Below are positions 13,140 through 24,965 of a stretch of DNA of 64,000 nucleotides, piece by piece. The notes beneath the pieces were generated by a model. That model saw nothing but the letters and a program-made list of their open reading frames with translations, was not told the DNA's origin and made no database searches. The translations under genes were made by a program, and so were the position numbers. Positions within the stretch are counted from its first letter, which is position 1; every line of letters starts with the position of its first letter. The stretch comes from Protostelium mycophagum (lineage: Eukaryota > Evosea > Variosea > Protosteliida > Protosteliaceae), in assembly GCA_002081555.1 (NCBI GenBank), contig KV921028.1, forward strand, positions 165,323 through 229,322, read 5' to 3'.

Positions 13140-15194
13140 TCAAACGTCTACACCAGACAATTTGATTGTGTACATCCACTTGGATTTGACATCCACCAAA
13201 GGATTTTCGGGTAATTGCACGAAAAGCCCGGTGCCCGAGCCTGAGGCGGTGACCTCAAGATCTCCCCCGTCGTATCCCAATAAAACCGCGGTGGCGGTTT
13301 TGGCGGGAACGGGGTGCTCCAGCACGAGAAGTCCGCTGGCGGGCCAAGGCATGAAAGATGCATACAAATATCCCTTCTTACTTGTGTACCTTTTTTACTC
13401 AGAAAATGTTTGAAATATTGTGGTGGTCAAGACCTTTCGGAAAATATGCGGTAGTTACCGCGAGAATCCACGCTATGATACCGTGTTTTTCAAAAGGTCC
13501 AAATTGTACGACTCGAAAATCACACGAAAAATCGGTAAAAATTTTGGAAAATTCAGACCACAAAAATTTTCCAAGAAAAATCTCACCAAGTCTGGACCCC
13601 ATCTACAACTGTATCGTTGGAGAATTTCCAAGGTCTAGATCCATATATAGATTCGCCGTTTACATCGAGCCAGCTGCCCAATTGATTGAGCCTCTCTTCG
13701 TAGATGGGCAAAATGAGACCGTCCGCTGTTGGCCCCACGTTAATCAACGCGTTTCCATTTTTAGCAACTCCTGGGAGGTGTCACGTGACGTGATTTTCTC
13801 AGAAAAATCCATAGGATGATGAATGATGACGTCATCTATGTGAAGCTCACCTCCGACCACGAGGTTTAGAACTTCCTCGATGGTGAGGTAATCTTCCAGG
13901 GTGGCGTCCCTGTTATAGCCCCAGCTTCCTTTGTCTAAAGTGAAACAGTTCTCCCACTTGTGCTGCTGAATACCATTGGGATTATATCTGTCATTACCTG
14001 TCAATATGTCAACATGACATGTCAATTTGACATATCGGTACCGGTGAAGAATCCTCCGTGTATATTTCTGTCCCCTAAACCCCAGCGGTCGTTTACAACG
14101 ACATCCTTCTTTGATGGAGAATCATTGTATAACCAAGCCAAGAAAGCCTTCGATTCTGCGAAATTTCAGCGAAACTTCCAAACACGTCACCACGCTTACT
14201 CCAATATGCATCACTCGCTTCCCAGTCACCTAGTCATGTCAGTGAAATTCCGTTGAAATTTCTTCGAAATCTCACCATCTGCCCAGATCACTGAGGGGGC
14301 ATAGTCGTTTACAATCTGCTCAAGTTGTGGGGTCAACACACTGTCGACATATTTTGTGGTGTTAAAGCCGTTGGCTTTGTCGGCGAGGTACAGAGGGTTG
14401 TACCTGTACACGTCAATCCACAACGACGAAATTTTCTCGAAATTTCGAAATCTGACCACTCGAAGAGGCTGTGGTAGAGTCCCATTTTCAACCCTTCTTT
14501 TCTGACGGCATCGGTCAGAAGTCTGGTGATGTCCATTTTTGGGCCGTTGTCGACGCTATTCCAGTTCCCTGCATGATTTTAATTCTTTCATGCTAGCAGG
14601 AAATTTTTTGTTTTGAGCTGGCTTTTCGTTTGCCAAGTTGACACTTCTTTTGGTTGCATGTCATGATGTTCGCAATGTTTTGGAAAATGAATGATTTACA
14701 TGCTTGGGGCGAGGGAAAGTTGGCCCAACCTTCGTGATGTTTAGTGGTCAAAACGACATAGCGAGCGCCGCTCTTCTTGAAGAGTTTAGCCCATTTGCTG
14801 GGGTCGAAAAACTGTGCTTTGAACATGGGTCCGAATTGGGCGTATTCAAAATCAGCACCATATGTGGCATTGTGCCAGGCGGCATCACAGCCCTTCGGGT
14901 TGTTCTTCCAATTGTACCAGTACCACTCTGCAGCACCACTGAGAAAATGAGTGACGTCACATTGGCTGATACTTATGAAGAGATGATAATGTCATACTCG
15001 TTGCATGAATGTGCTGGAACAGAGAATATTCCCCAATGGACGAAGATGCCGATCTTGCCTTCGTCATACCAGTCCGGATTTGGTCTAGAATCCAAAGACT
15101 TCCAATCTGCTGTATACAAGTCGGGTTGAGTGGGTGTGAGAGCTGCCACTCCGAGAAGAAGGCACAAGACAATGGCAATGTCGTGAGTCTTCAT
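13140..15194 (-). CDS. Secreted/lysosomal alpha-L-fucosidase, GH29
   Basis: Hydrolyses terminal alpha-L-fucose from glycans. Start at 15,194, with a signal peptide ([18 protein letters not shown]). GH29 landmarks follow in order: [18 protein letters not shown] (15,070), [15 protein letters not shown] (14,770), [17 protein letters not shown] (14,540), [13 protein letters not shown] (14,480), VIWADGE with the expected catalytic nucleophile Asp (about 14,285), [20 protein letters not shown] (14,110) and a C-terminal beta domain. The stop TGA at 13,140 overlaps an AATAAA signal. About ten exons. Example introns are 14,230-14,275 (46 nt) and one of 44 nt near 14,156-14,199, both built around GAAATTTC blocks. 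The start is only 96 bp from the divergent Mpo1-like gene, suggesting a shared promoter. All key residues I can check are intact. Confidence 0.93.
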
Positions 15195-15290
15195 CTTGTT
15201 GGTTGTAATTTTTATGGTCCCCGCGGTCATGCAATTACGGAAAAATACGGAAAAACACCAAAGGAAACTCAAAAGACCACAAACCCAATC
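15195..15290. promoter_or_regulatory. Putative bidirectional promoter, 96 bp
   Basis: This interval separates the start codons of the divergent fucosidase and Mpo1-like genes and must hold both 5' leaders and core promoters. It contains a direct repeat of ACGGAAAAA (two copies near 15,237-15,256). No TATA-like box is obvious. Inference from gene arrangement only. Confidence 0.5.
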
Positions 15291-16045
15291 ATGTCCTCCT
15301 CTGCCAGCAAGCTCGATCTCATTGAACAATCTGCCATCTATGGTGCTTATCACAGCAATAAATAGTGAGTTCCTTTGACGGATCATCTAATTTCTCGCAG
15401 CAATAGATTAGTCCATTTGGTGTTTGTACCAGCGATCGTTTATGCTGTTGGACTATGGTTATCCATGCTTCCTCTTCACGTGAACATTCCCTTCTTGACA
15501 AGCGCTCTTCCTTCATTTTACTTCGGTGGTGCTTTCCTTTTCATCGTGCCTGTTTGCATCTATTACGCCATCTTAGATCCTGTTGTCGCCGTGAGTTTTT
15601 TGTATGTCTGTCGAATCATACTGAATTAAGAAGGGACTTTTGTTCGTCATCTTCTCTGGTTTTGCATTTCACGGACAACACTTAGTTGCCACCGAGACTG
15701 CTTCATTCATATGGACTTTAGGTGCCATACTTCAACTCTCCAGCTGGGGTGCACAAGTCGTCGTTGGTCACGGATTTTTCGAGAGTGAGGTTGATCATGT
15801 GTTCTCATAGCTGAATGAGTGCAGGAAGAAGACCCGCCCTGGTCGACTCTTTATTCCAAGTTTTCGTCTCGCCTTATTTCGTGGCCGCCGAGAACCTCTT
15901 CTTGTTCGGTAATCATCTTTGTATGACAAGAAGCTGTCGGTGATCTTGTGCAGGTTATAGACCAGATTTGGCAAAGAAGATAGACGGCAGAACCGAGCAG
16001 CTTCTTGCCGAGTACAGAAAATCAGTCACGAACAAGACCAAATAA
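15291..16045 (+). CDS. Mpo1-like 2-hydroxy fatty acid dioxygenase (DUF962)
   Basis: Small membrane protein of the Mpo1/YGL010w family, which takes part in alpha-oxidation of 2-hydroxy fatty acids in the ER in yeast. Exon 1 (15,291-15,364, [18 protein letters not shown]) is joined across a 36-nt intron (15,365-15,400) to [16 protein letters not shown]. Later exons hold the family landmarks [21 protein letters not shown] and [19 protein letters not shown]. These include the conserved histidines thought to bind Fe(II), at the start of helix 1 (YHSNKYNRLVH) and in the GQH and GHG motifs. The end TAA at 16,043-16,045 overlaps AATAAA. Hydrophobic segments fit four helices. Five exons, all with canonical GT-AG borders. 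Confidence 0.88.
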
Positions 16046-16227
16046 ATTGATGGGTCAACAGAATTCTCACCATAGACAATTTATTTTTTCTATACTTTGG
16101 ATTGTGAGCATATGGGTCTGTCCATCAGGACAAAAATGCCTGTAGAAACAATTTTAAGGCCATTTTTTTTGAGGAAATTTGGTGTTGAGCAGGTTTCAGG
16201 AAGCATATGGGTAATTGAAAAAATGAA

Positions 16228-16299
16228 TGACCCCTGAGTGACTTGAACACCCAACCTTCCGATCTGGAGTCGGATGCACTGCCATTGTGCTAAGGAGCC
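16228..16299 (-). tRNA. tRNA-Trp (CCA)
   Basis: A 72-nt cloverleaf on the minus strand without intron. The acceptor GGCTCCT pairs with AGGGGTC (with G-T pairs), followed by discriminator A. The anticodon loop is GACTCCAGATC (anticodon CCA) and the T-loop GTTCAAGTC. A run of six T residues follows about 4 nt downstream on the transcribed strand, a normal Pol III stop. Its 72 nt are identical to the copy at 42,700-42,771. Confidence 0.95.
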
Positions 16300-16336
16300 T
16301 TGATGTTACGCACAATTTATCGTATTATTCAATTAT

Positions 16337-19300
16337 TTATGAGAGCACAATTTTGTGCAGCTTGTTGTCACGCGAACCGACGAAGATGACATCATCATGA
16401 TGGTTCGTCCTGACCCCCACCGGACTTCCAAATACCTGTTACATTATTGGCAATAACAATAGACTAATACATACCTTTCCACTCAGCTGTGTGATGAATT
16501 TGACACGGCCGTTGTGACCGTCTACAACGAATAATTTCCCTTCACAATTTGAAAATATGACGTCATCGCCATCTCCTAATAATAACATGAGTATTCTGAA
16601 GCAGCAACACACTCCAGCAGAATTTAATAAAGATTGAGTTAAAGTGGATATTTGCACCAAAGACATGTTGTCAACAAATTTAGACCTGAAGTGCAGTAGT
16701 TTCCGGACAACAGGAAACTACGGTAGAAACGTGACCTTTGCAAAAGTCCAAATCACCACGACAATAATCATTTTTAAAATAAAATTCTTGCGGCCCGCAG
16801 AACAAACAATACAGGATCCATTTATATAGAGGTTTGATAGTATTCTCACCTTTCAGGTCAAGAATGGTGCAGGGCGACCCGTTGATCATGTTCCCAGAAC
16901 TAACGGACCAAACGATCTGGCCACTCGACTTTGAGAGGCAGTACAATGTCCCATCGTGTGAGCCGCAGATGACACATGTGGACAGATGCATAGAAGGTGA
17001 AGAGAACACCGGGCCTCCAGTTGTAGTCTGCCACAACTAAAGAATTAATCACAAAAATATCTAATTGTTTTTATAAAAAGAAATAAATTTATCTGTGGGG
17101 CAAATTTAAACTAAAAAATGTAGACATACCACTTGTCCGCTGTGAGAGATGGCATATATATTTCCATCACATGAACCCACAAAAACCGTACCGTCAGAAA
17201 TGTCGACACATGGCGATGAGAACACCGGGGCTTTGAGATTCTGTGACCACATCTCTCCGGAGTTACTGAAGCTCCGGATATGGTGGTCATGACAACCTAC
17301 GTAAACCCGCCCCCTGGTCGCATCTACAACGGGGGATGAATAAACACCACCCGGTAAAGTGAATTTGTCCAATAGCTGAGGGTTTCAATTTTATAAAATC
17401 CCAATCATTTGCCACATAAAAAGATATTCTAAAAATAGATGCATACTTGTAGATGAGTGTCGAAATGTAGGAGGCTGTTGTCATGGCAACCAACCCAAAT
17501 CTCGCCGTTGACTGTATTTACGGCTGGAGAACTCTTCACGTCACTGTCCGCACGGTAACTATGCAAGATTTTCCCGGTAAGACTGCACAACCTTTTTGAT
17601 TAGTTTTTGCATCAGAAGATTACACTTACGCCACAATCTCTCCGCCATAACAGCCTATTTCTTTCAGGAAATTTCTGGGAAAAATCGAGCGTCTACAACG
17701 GTCTTACCGACATAAATCTTGTCCCCATCTACACTTGCTGCTGCTGAACTACAATGATCAGAAAAATCGATGAAATTTCTCACCTTTCGATCCTATCGGG
17801 TAATTGCACAGACCACATTTCAATCCCGTAATCAATGTCGACAGACGCGAATTTACCCGAGTGGGATCCTATGTACAACGAACCTCTTATTTCCTCGCCT
17901 TTCAGTTTGAGCGCGGGAAAATTTCCGTTTTAAAATTTAAATCTCACCTTCTTTTCTGAACAAGATGAGCGGTGACGAGTCTACACATTTCTTGAAATCA
18001 ATTGTCCATTTTTGAACTATTTTCCGATCTTTTTGGATTGTAGTTGGCGTTGTAGATGGAATGGTCTCATTGAAATAAAACTTATTCGATCTGGTAATAT
18101 ATCCGAGATATTTTCCCGAAACCTTCTGAATTTTCGCTGAATTTTCTGGCTGGGCATCTCGATCCACCTGTTGTAGATGAGTCGCGGGACAATGTCGTGA
18201 CCTCAAACCTGAAGATCCTCCTGCAACCTCTTTTTTGATTGTAGATGGAATTGTAGACGCACAATCTTCAGTACATCCTCTAATGTCTCGTGTAATATCG
18301 CGTTTAAAATTCTAAAAGGATTGAGAAGAAATAAATATAATGGTCCTACGTCATGCGGATGTCTTCCCATTCGGATGAAACTGATAAGGCTGATGACATG
18401 TGTCAGTTGAATTTTTCATCAATCTACAACGAACCTGTACATCGTATCAATTTATTACACAGCCTGACCGCATGTATGGAGTCACCACCCAATTCGACCA
18501 GTCTTGCTCTCATGACGTCATCTCTGTACATTGTCGACATCCTTCTCATTGTGATGAAAATGTACATACTTAACGGTGTTTGAGATATCTTTATAGGCGC
18601 GTATTAGGATATCATCACACTGTCGAGGACTCATCTGTTTATTTCTATTTATAGACGTCATGGCAGCGAAATCTAACTGAGATTCCGTCAGGAAATGTCA
18701 AGATGAATCACATCGGAATGAAATACCTTCCCATTGGTGTTGAGTATCCAGTCATCGGATGTCAAGAATGAGATTTCCTGGAAATTTCGTACTGTCGACA
18801 TTCTATCATGTAGACATACTTCAGGTCTAACCAATGGATCCATTTGAGATGTCATTTCACTTTCGACGAGAAGTCTCAGGTCATCTTCTTCTTTTTCTAA
18901 TAATCTTCTGTTCAGAAGAACAAAAGCACATATGACATCGTATTGCGGCATCATACATGCCCTATTCTTTCAGATTTCATTCAAATGAGATCTTACCTGC
19001 AGGACAACAACTCATCTTTTTCCAGAAACTTTCTCAGAATCTTAGTCAGATCGATCTCGATCTGAAATTTCATTGAATATTCCTCCAAAAAGATCTCGAA
19101 ATTTCTCCGAAATTTTTGAATTGTAGATAGTCACCTGTTCAAGTTGTATTTTCTTTCCGTATCTTTTGGTCATATTCTTCACTCTCCCATGGAAATACAC
19201 ATTCAATCCTGATCCGTTGAAATTCCACTGAAATTTCGAATTACGTACCTTCAGAAGACACTTTTATTCTGACCAAATCTCCTGACGGTCTCATACAACT

Positions 19301-21359
19301 GATCAAATTGAATCCTATGAAACAAATAATCTGTGCAGATCTACAATCTCTGGTCCTTTTTTCGCAATTAAAATGATTATTTATTATATCTCACCTGCCG
19401 ATATTATCTCCTTCTAATCTACAGACTCTCTCCACTCCACCTAAGAACATCTACAACTCTATCAACCCGTATCTCATCTTGTTGGTCCTGATGATTATTG
19501 AGGACCTCTTTGCATTTACGGGTTTACCGCAGGAATAAAGTTGTTCTGTCATACGTAACGGGTGTTATATTCTATTTTTAGCCCGTGGGGTATTTTTTTG
19601 TCGCAGCATTTGATGGATCTCTTGTGGTTTTTTTATAGTTACCTGACCGACTCTGACGTCATCTTGAGACGACTCAAATAATATGGCCATTGTAGAACGA
19701 CGTAATGGAGGTCCTAAAGGGATCTCGGAGATTTCTTCCGTGACGTCACGTGACGTCAGTTTATAGCAGGTCGACCACTGGACATGATCAGAATCTTCAG
19801 TGAATTTTCATGGAGATTATGTACCACAGAGACTTCAGTCATTCCGTATAAATTATAAATGTCGACATGATGTACAGCCCCTCCCATCTTCTTCTTCAGG
19901 TCGAAAATTCCCGGAAATTTCTCACCCCCCATTGCAAGTGTCCTCACCTTACCTGTGTGATATGACAATCTACACCATTGTAGACGAAGTAATAATATTT
20001 ACCCTTATTGAACATATTCAGTGAAGATTCTGCACTGAATCTGTTGAGGAAAGAGGGGGTCACTATTTCGGTATTAAATTCAAAATTCAAATTTACAATG
20101 CAATGCGCCAAAGCGCGGGAAAAGGATCTCTCAATGAGTGATAATTACCGCACGTCGACACGTTAAGAGTTTATATCACTCACCTTGTAAGATTGTGGCA
20201 CCACAAGAGGTCAGCACCCTGCTCAATTTATTGGTCTCCAGTTGAATATTCACCGGCACAAATAATGCGGCCCCTCCCGACCTCAGCGGACCAAATATTT
20301 GAACCACACTGGGGTCAAAACCTGTGCGTAGAATGAGCCGTCTACAATGCTAGAGATCTTACCGGGGGGTGATGACACGAATGTGACATCTGATGACGTC
20401 ATCGAAAAACGTTCTATGAGTGAATCTACATTTATGGCTACACCTCTGTCATATATAAATAAATTAACAAAATTATCTTAAAAATATCCTCTTAAGAAAA
20501 TTTTTTCTATTTTTATTTATTAATTTATTTTTTCCAGTAAAATTCATAAGTTTCAAAAATCTCGAAAAATTATTTTAATTGAAAATAATACTTGTGTGGA
20601 ACCTGCACTGGTTTAGGTGGTCCGGTGGATCCTGATGTGAACATGACGTAAGCGATGTCATCCCCTCTTATCCCTTCATTCTCACATGAAATCTCATCGA
20701 AATTTCCCTGGATCACTTCTCTTTGCTCTATTTTTAGAATCAGAAATATTTTATAATTTCCAAAAAATAATTAAAATGAACATTGTTTTATTTATTTATG
20801 GAAATTAAAAAAATGGTGATGATGAATGTTTGTCTATCCTACCGTCTTCGACAACATATAGAGTATGCCCTCTCAACGTCCACTCTGCCGCCCATTCTTC
20901 CAGATGAGCCCTCTTTATGTTGGATTGGATGAGTACGTGATATATGTTGTTCTTCAGACATAAATCATCGAGCTTTTTGTGATCGAATGGGAGTGGTACA
21001 TAAGTGCACCTTTTGTTCAATATTCTGTACTTTCTATGAGCTGACTCCTTATTGAGTTGATGAACAGATGAATGGAACTCACGCCAAGATGGAAGACAGA
21101 TGTGAAGGCGTACAACCATCGGTGACAAGACCAATGAATGAGCCCGGCTGTACCTTCACTTATTCTCAATGATCAAACTTTAGAGAGGAAGTCTTGCACT
21201 CACTTGATCAATTATTCTTTCAATACGAAAGGTGAAATGGGCAATTTCACGATATGTCCATTCTTCAACCCGATCATCTTTCAAATAAAATATCGCTGCC
21301 TGATCATTTGGATTCCTCTTCACAAAGTCGAAGAATTTACCACACAGAGAGCTGATCAT
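16337..21359 (-). CDS. AASDH: ACSF4/AASDH-type adenylating enzyme with carrier domain and PQQ beta-propeller
   Basis: Three-part protein like animal AASDH (acyl-CoA synthetase family member 4). Start at 21,359 (MISSLCGKFFDFVKRNPND). The adenylation domain contains TSGSTGPPKPVQVPHK (AMP-binding loop, about 20,610-20,660), LAMGGEKFPGIFDL, NLYGMTEVS (about 19,840) and LNTNGKV (about 18,730). A carrier domain follows with ELGGDSIHAVRL (about 18,480), the Ser being the expected phosphopantetheine site. The C-terminal half is a propeller of PQQ-like repeats: TIDFKKCVDSSPLI, YSSPVVDATRGRVYVGCHD, FSSPCVDISDGTVFVGSCDG, ICGSHDGTLYCLSKSSG and the last, VIFVGSRDNKLHKIVLS, ending at 16,337. Around twenty small exons. 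The N-terminal splice I use (exon ending SSIL joined to AILNKRCTYVPLP) restores the family consensus. The physiological substrate is uncertain even in animals. Confidence 0.9.
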
Positions 21360-21452
21360 GCAGAGTTCTAATCGCTTATGATCATCACATTTCCCGGTTG
21401 TATCGGGATTTACAACACTTCATGGACACATTTCCCCACATACATAGACAAG
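21360..21452. promoter_or_regulatory. Putative bidirectional promoter, 93 bp
   Basis: Separates the start codons of the divergent AASDH-like and MYND-finger genes. It contains CCCGGTTGTATCGGG, an imperfect palindrome at about 21,395. No TATA box is evident. Inferred from spacing. Confidence 0.45.
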
Positions 21453-23012
21453 ATGGAAGGCTCCCCAGTGCCGTGAGTGTATTATCTGATAGATCAATCT
21501 CACATCCACAGAGGATCGCCAATCGTAAAGCCAATCAAGATCGATTTTGAGGCAGAGATTCCAAAGAGAACAGCTGCCTCCACAGATCGAGGAGAGGTAA
21601 ATGTCTGGATGAATTCTTCAGATCGTTCACTTTATGATCTAAAGTAAAGAGTTTTGATGGAAACAGGTGTGTGGTCTCTGCAGGAGTCTTCCTACTCCAG
21701 GATCACCTTTTTTGAAATGTGGAAAGTGCCTGATGACTTCCTATTGCTCGAAAGAGTGCCAGGTGAATTTTAATCTCCATCAGTTTTTTGTCCATCATTC
21801 CCAATCATCTCGATCTCTTCGTTTTCTGTGTCTCTGTACAACAGTCACCATGTACACAAACACATCATCTGTTTCAAAAGTGTTAAAGCTCATCTTTCTT
21901 AATCTTGCAGGTGGCTGATTGGAAAAGTCACAAACCATTATGTTCAGTTAGAGAGGCAGGTTCTAAATTGAAAAGCGAGCAAAGGCTCGAACATTTGAAA
22001 CAAGGTGAGTGGAAATTTCCATGAATTCTCATGGAGAATGATTGCTATCCCAGGAAAGAGATATTTTCCTGACGTAGTAGACAAGTGGTACAATCTAAAT
22101 TTAGACCCAATAGAATACGCGGTAATCCTTTTCATTTTCCGAGAAAAATCACCGTAACAACCGCGAACATCCCGTTCATACCGCAAAAAATCTATTATAT
22201 TAAATCCAAAATATAATTTTAATCATTCGTTGTAGACGATTCACGCATTACGCATCTTCTTAGGCCCTGAGGCTTCCCACTTGAAAACTCACGTAGTTGT
22301 CTTCACCCTGTCACTCGATGAGAATTCCAAGATTTTTCCGGGACCCATCTACGAGTTTGAGAACGAGGAATTTTTACAAGGAAAAGACCAGAGCGTTGTA
22401 GATGCCAGAGAGGAGGCCGCAGAAAGAGGTACGTGATTGTTTTACCTGTGGATATTCGCTACGTTACGTGATTTGTTGATGACACAGTTGTATTTGTGCA
22501 TTGTAGATGTTCACTGCGATTTTGCCTCGTTGTAGTGACACAGAAATTATTTGAAACTCTTGTCTAATTACAACGTGATTTCTTGTGACACAAAGTCAAG
22601 TGTAGATCTACAATGCGACAAGAGTTTCGCTGCTTAATGCAAGCGTGAAAATCCCCTGCAGATATGGTGTTGTGCCTCTACAGAAATGTTATGAAACGGT
22701 GGCTCTGCCATCGTTCTATAAAATATTGTTATTCGACAAATAAAAATCACGCATGGTAAACAGCGTGAATCTCTGTACATATGTCGACGTTTCTTAGGTC
22801 AAGCTTGGCTCGTGTTTGTCGACGCCGCCGATCCTTCAGCTCAAATCCTAAACCTCCTAGAGCTCGGTACGACATCATGACGTCATCAGAGATCATCGGA
22901 GGAGACTAATCTATTTTTAGACCCCAATAAAGTGAGAGATTACGTACAAGGGGTGAGGACGAGAAACCCACGGTGGAACGAAGTTTACGAGGCAGCCGTG
23001 ACACGGCCATAA
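21453..23012 (+). CDS. MYND zinc-finger protein
   Basis: Start at 21,453 (MEGSPVPGSPIVKPIKIDF after splicing). The MYND finger spans about residues 38-75: CGLC, then CGKC, YCSKECQ and HKPLC, giving the C-x2-C / C-x2-C / C-x3-C / H-x3-C pattern, with a 140-nt intron between CSKECQ and VADWKSH. MYND modules bind proline-rich partner peptides. The rest, with KRYFPDVVDKWYNLNLDPIEYA, TIHALRIFLGPEASHLKTHV and QAWLVFVDAADPSAQILNLL, has no SET domain, so this is not a SMYD methyltransferase. The C-terminus reads NPRWNEVYEAAVTRP. Stop at 23,012, followed at once by AATAAAAATAAAA. One intron (22,429-22,797) is 369 nt, far longer than its neighbours. Confidence 0.8.
22429..22797 (+). other. Unusually long intron with nested inverted repeats
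   Basis: Intron of 369 nt in the MYND gene, while most introns in the window are 35-70 nt. It holds a 12-bp inverted repeat (GAAACTCTTGTC at 22,553-22,564; GACAAGAGTTTC at 22,617-22,628), enclosing the palindrome TGTAGATCTACA. It might host a small RNA; I did not find a convincing C/D or H/ACA box set. Confidence 0.5.
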
Positions 23013-23109
23013 TTTCACAATAAAAATAAAAATCGAATCTTTTGCAAAGTTTTCTGATTATTATCATTTTATTTCTGTTGTTACAAAGTCTAAGAGTACA
23101 GGAGAGTGT

Positions 23110-23656
23110 TTAGACAGGGTTGACAAATTTGTAGTCAGTTCCGAAGATCTGATCTCCAATGTGCTGTGCATTTTGAATCTGTCCGTTGATGCACCTATAA
23201 ATATTCAATATCTATCTTGGTCCAAGAGTTATCAGCACAAGACACATCTTGCGGTCTACATCTACAACAATGCAGATTGCTGCAGTGAACAATCTTCAGA
23301 AATCTCACATGTAGGCTCTGGGGTCATAACAACTTTTGTTGCAGGAGCGATTTCCTTTGCTGCACAAAGACATGAGTCCGGTGAAGTCGTCCAGAGTACA
23401 TCTAAAGTTGGTGGGGTCGAAGCACTGACCGGAGCTGCCAAAAATAAGATATCTCATCACATTGTCATTTTTGTGGGTGTTTGTACATCAACGTCGACGC
23501 CGACGTCTGTTTTGGAGAGATGTCTTTAAAAATATACCAGCATAACTCTCTTGCGCCACAAGAGGTGCCGCAGGAAGTGGGGCTGAAGAGATAGTATTTG
23601 TCTGCAGCCACACATGCGATGAGAGCTAGAGCAATGAAGCTGTGAGTGATTTTCAT
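23110..23656 (-). CDS. Small secreted cysteine-rich protein
   Basis: Start at 23,656 with a clear signal peptide (ITHSFIALALIACVAA). The mature chain, about 85 residues, has around ten cysteines over three exons: SPTSCGTSCGAR, then SGQCFDPTNFRCTLDDF with CSKGNRSCNKSCYDPRAYMC, then INGQIQNAQHIGDQIFG. The CYDPxxYxC-xxGxI tail recurs in many secreted proteins of amoebae and fungi, but I cannot assign a fold or activity. It ends FVNPV with stop at 23,110-23,112. The 3' exon follows an intron that contains the CTACAAC oligomer. The convergent MYND gene stops 98 bp away, so the two 3' ends nearly touch. Confidence 0.72.
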
Positions 23657-24088
23657 TTTTCTGCGTGTGTGTGTTGTTGGCTTGATTGATATATTTCTCG
23701 AATTAACATTTCTCTCTGGAAGAGCTTCCTCTCCAAGGAGGTGGCCCCTGGGTGTGGATCCTGTAATTTGACTTGTTCCACTATATAATGACATAATGAC
23801 TGACATATGAACATTTGGCCAAAAGGATGTGATGTGTTGTCATCTGCATCAGATGCACCGAAATGAAGCATTTCTGTCGAAGATTAAAAAGTTTGTTTTT
23901 TGTTATGCACCTTTGATTTTCAAAAGAATGTCAAAGTCCATGAGAGCCAATGTGCAAACTGATATAAGCGCCAATCACACTGGGTGTTACCATTATTTTT
24001 CCATAATGCGATTGAGAATGGTTGAGGTCATTGAAGCTTGCGCATTGCAGATTCAAGATTCTGCACTGAAAAACACATCCGTATTTAT
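23657..24088. other. Intergenic region without a supported gene
   Basis: 432 bp between the start of the small secreted gene and the stop of the downstream-lying Ras-like gene. It should hold the secreted gene's promoter. One 12-bp palindrome, GGAAGAGCTTCC, lies near 23,720. Open frames here show no domain and no consistent splice sites. Confidence 0.5.
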
Positions 24089-24921
24089 TCATGAAATGAT
24101 ACATCGTTTCCTGTACCCTCCATGTTCATTGTACTTCATGCCATCGGCGGCGGCAATCTCTTTCAGTAGCTGTACAAAAGGCTCGTCGACGTTGTCTCTG
24201 GTCTGGGCACTCGTCTCAAAGAAAGAATATCCCAGGGTGTGGGCGAGGTCAAACCCCTCCTCAACGGAGACCTATACACGTTGTAGACGCACATCATTTC
24301 ATTGGGCTACCTCTCGCAGTGGGCTTTGGTCCAATTTTGTGCCAACAAGAACGACTGGGGTCTGGAAATTTGTTAGATGGAAATCGGCCAGAATTTCAAT
24401 ACCTGAGACGGTTTCAGTGACTGGATCTCATCTCTGTATTTTGTCACATTTTCAAAACTTGATCGTGATGTGATGGAATATAGCAATAAGAATCCTCTGG
24501 CGCCTTTACAAACCATCAGATCAATGAATGATGAGCCTTATTCACCTCTAATAAGACGCTCTCGAGAATCCTGCTCTATCCCCGTCCCATCTAGATACAT
24601 CAACAAATGTCACTTACATCTCAGAAACCTCACCTGATATGTCTATATAGAAGTTGTGACGTTCACCAAGTGATATGAACTTGCGATATTTAGTATCGCC
24701 TTTAATAATCAGAAAAAATAAGACGGATGAGGGACCTACTTGAATGATGTGATTTTGGTAGTTCATTATTCACATGCTGACTGATTAGTGACGTCTTTCC
24801 TACACCCGCATCACCTAAGACGATCTAACACGAGTCACATCATCTTCCATTGTGCCAGAGATCTCACCACATTGATTGGACGTTTCAACTTTCGTTCATT
24901 CTCTGTAGTATTATCGCTCAT
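24089..24921 (-). CDS. Ras-like small GTPase with CaaX box, atypical switch II
   Basis: Start at 24,921 (MSDNTTENERKLKRPINV). G1 is GDAGVGKTS (about 24,810). The G3 region reads DISDGTGIEQDSRERLIR, where Ras has LDTAGQEEYSAMREQYMR: D and G of DxxG are kept, but Gln61 is replaced by Ile. Then FLLLYSITSRSSFENV, G4 as TKLD (VVLVGTKLDQ) instead of NKxD, and G5 ETSAQ. It ends CIIS, a CaaX prenylation signal for membrane attachment. Stop TGA at 24,089-24,091, with AATAAA right after. Seven or so exons. About 185 residues, a normal Ras length. Loss of Gln61 predicts slow intrinsic GTP hydrolysis. The start lies 44 bp from the rhomboid gene's stop on the same strand. Confidence 0.85.
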
Positions 24922-24965
24922 GTCGAGGATCGTGAAAATTACAAAACGAATTTTTAATCTCGGTT

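Noticed and set aside
23829-24473. 214-codon open frame on the plus strand
   Set aside because: Runs antisense across the Ras-like exons, which have convincing G-motifs and a CaaX end.
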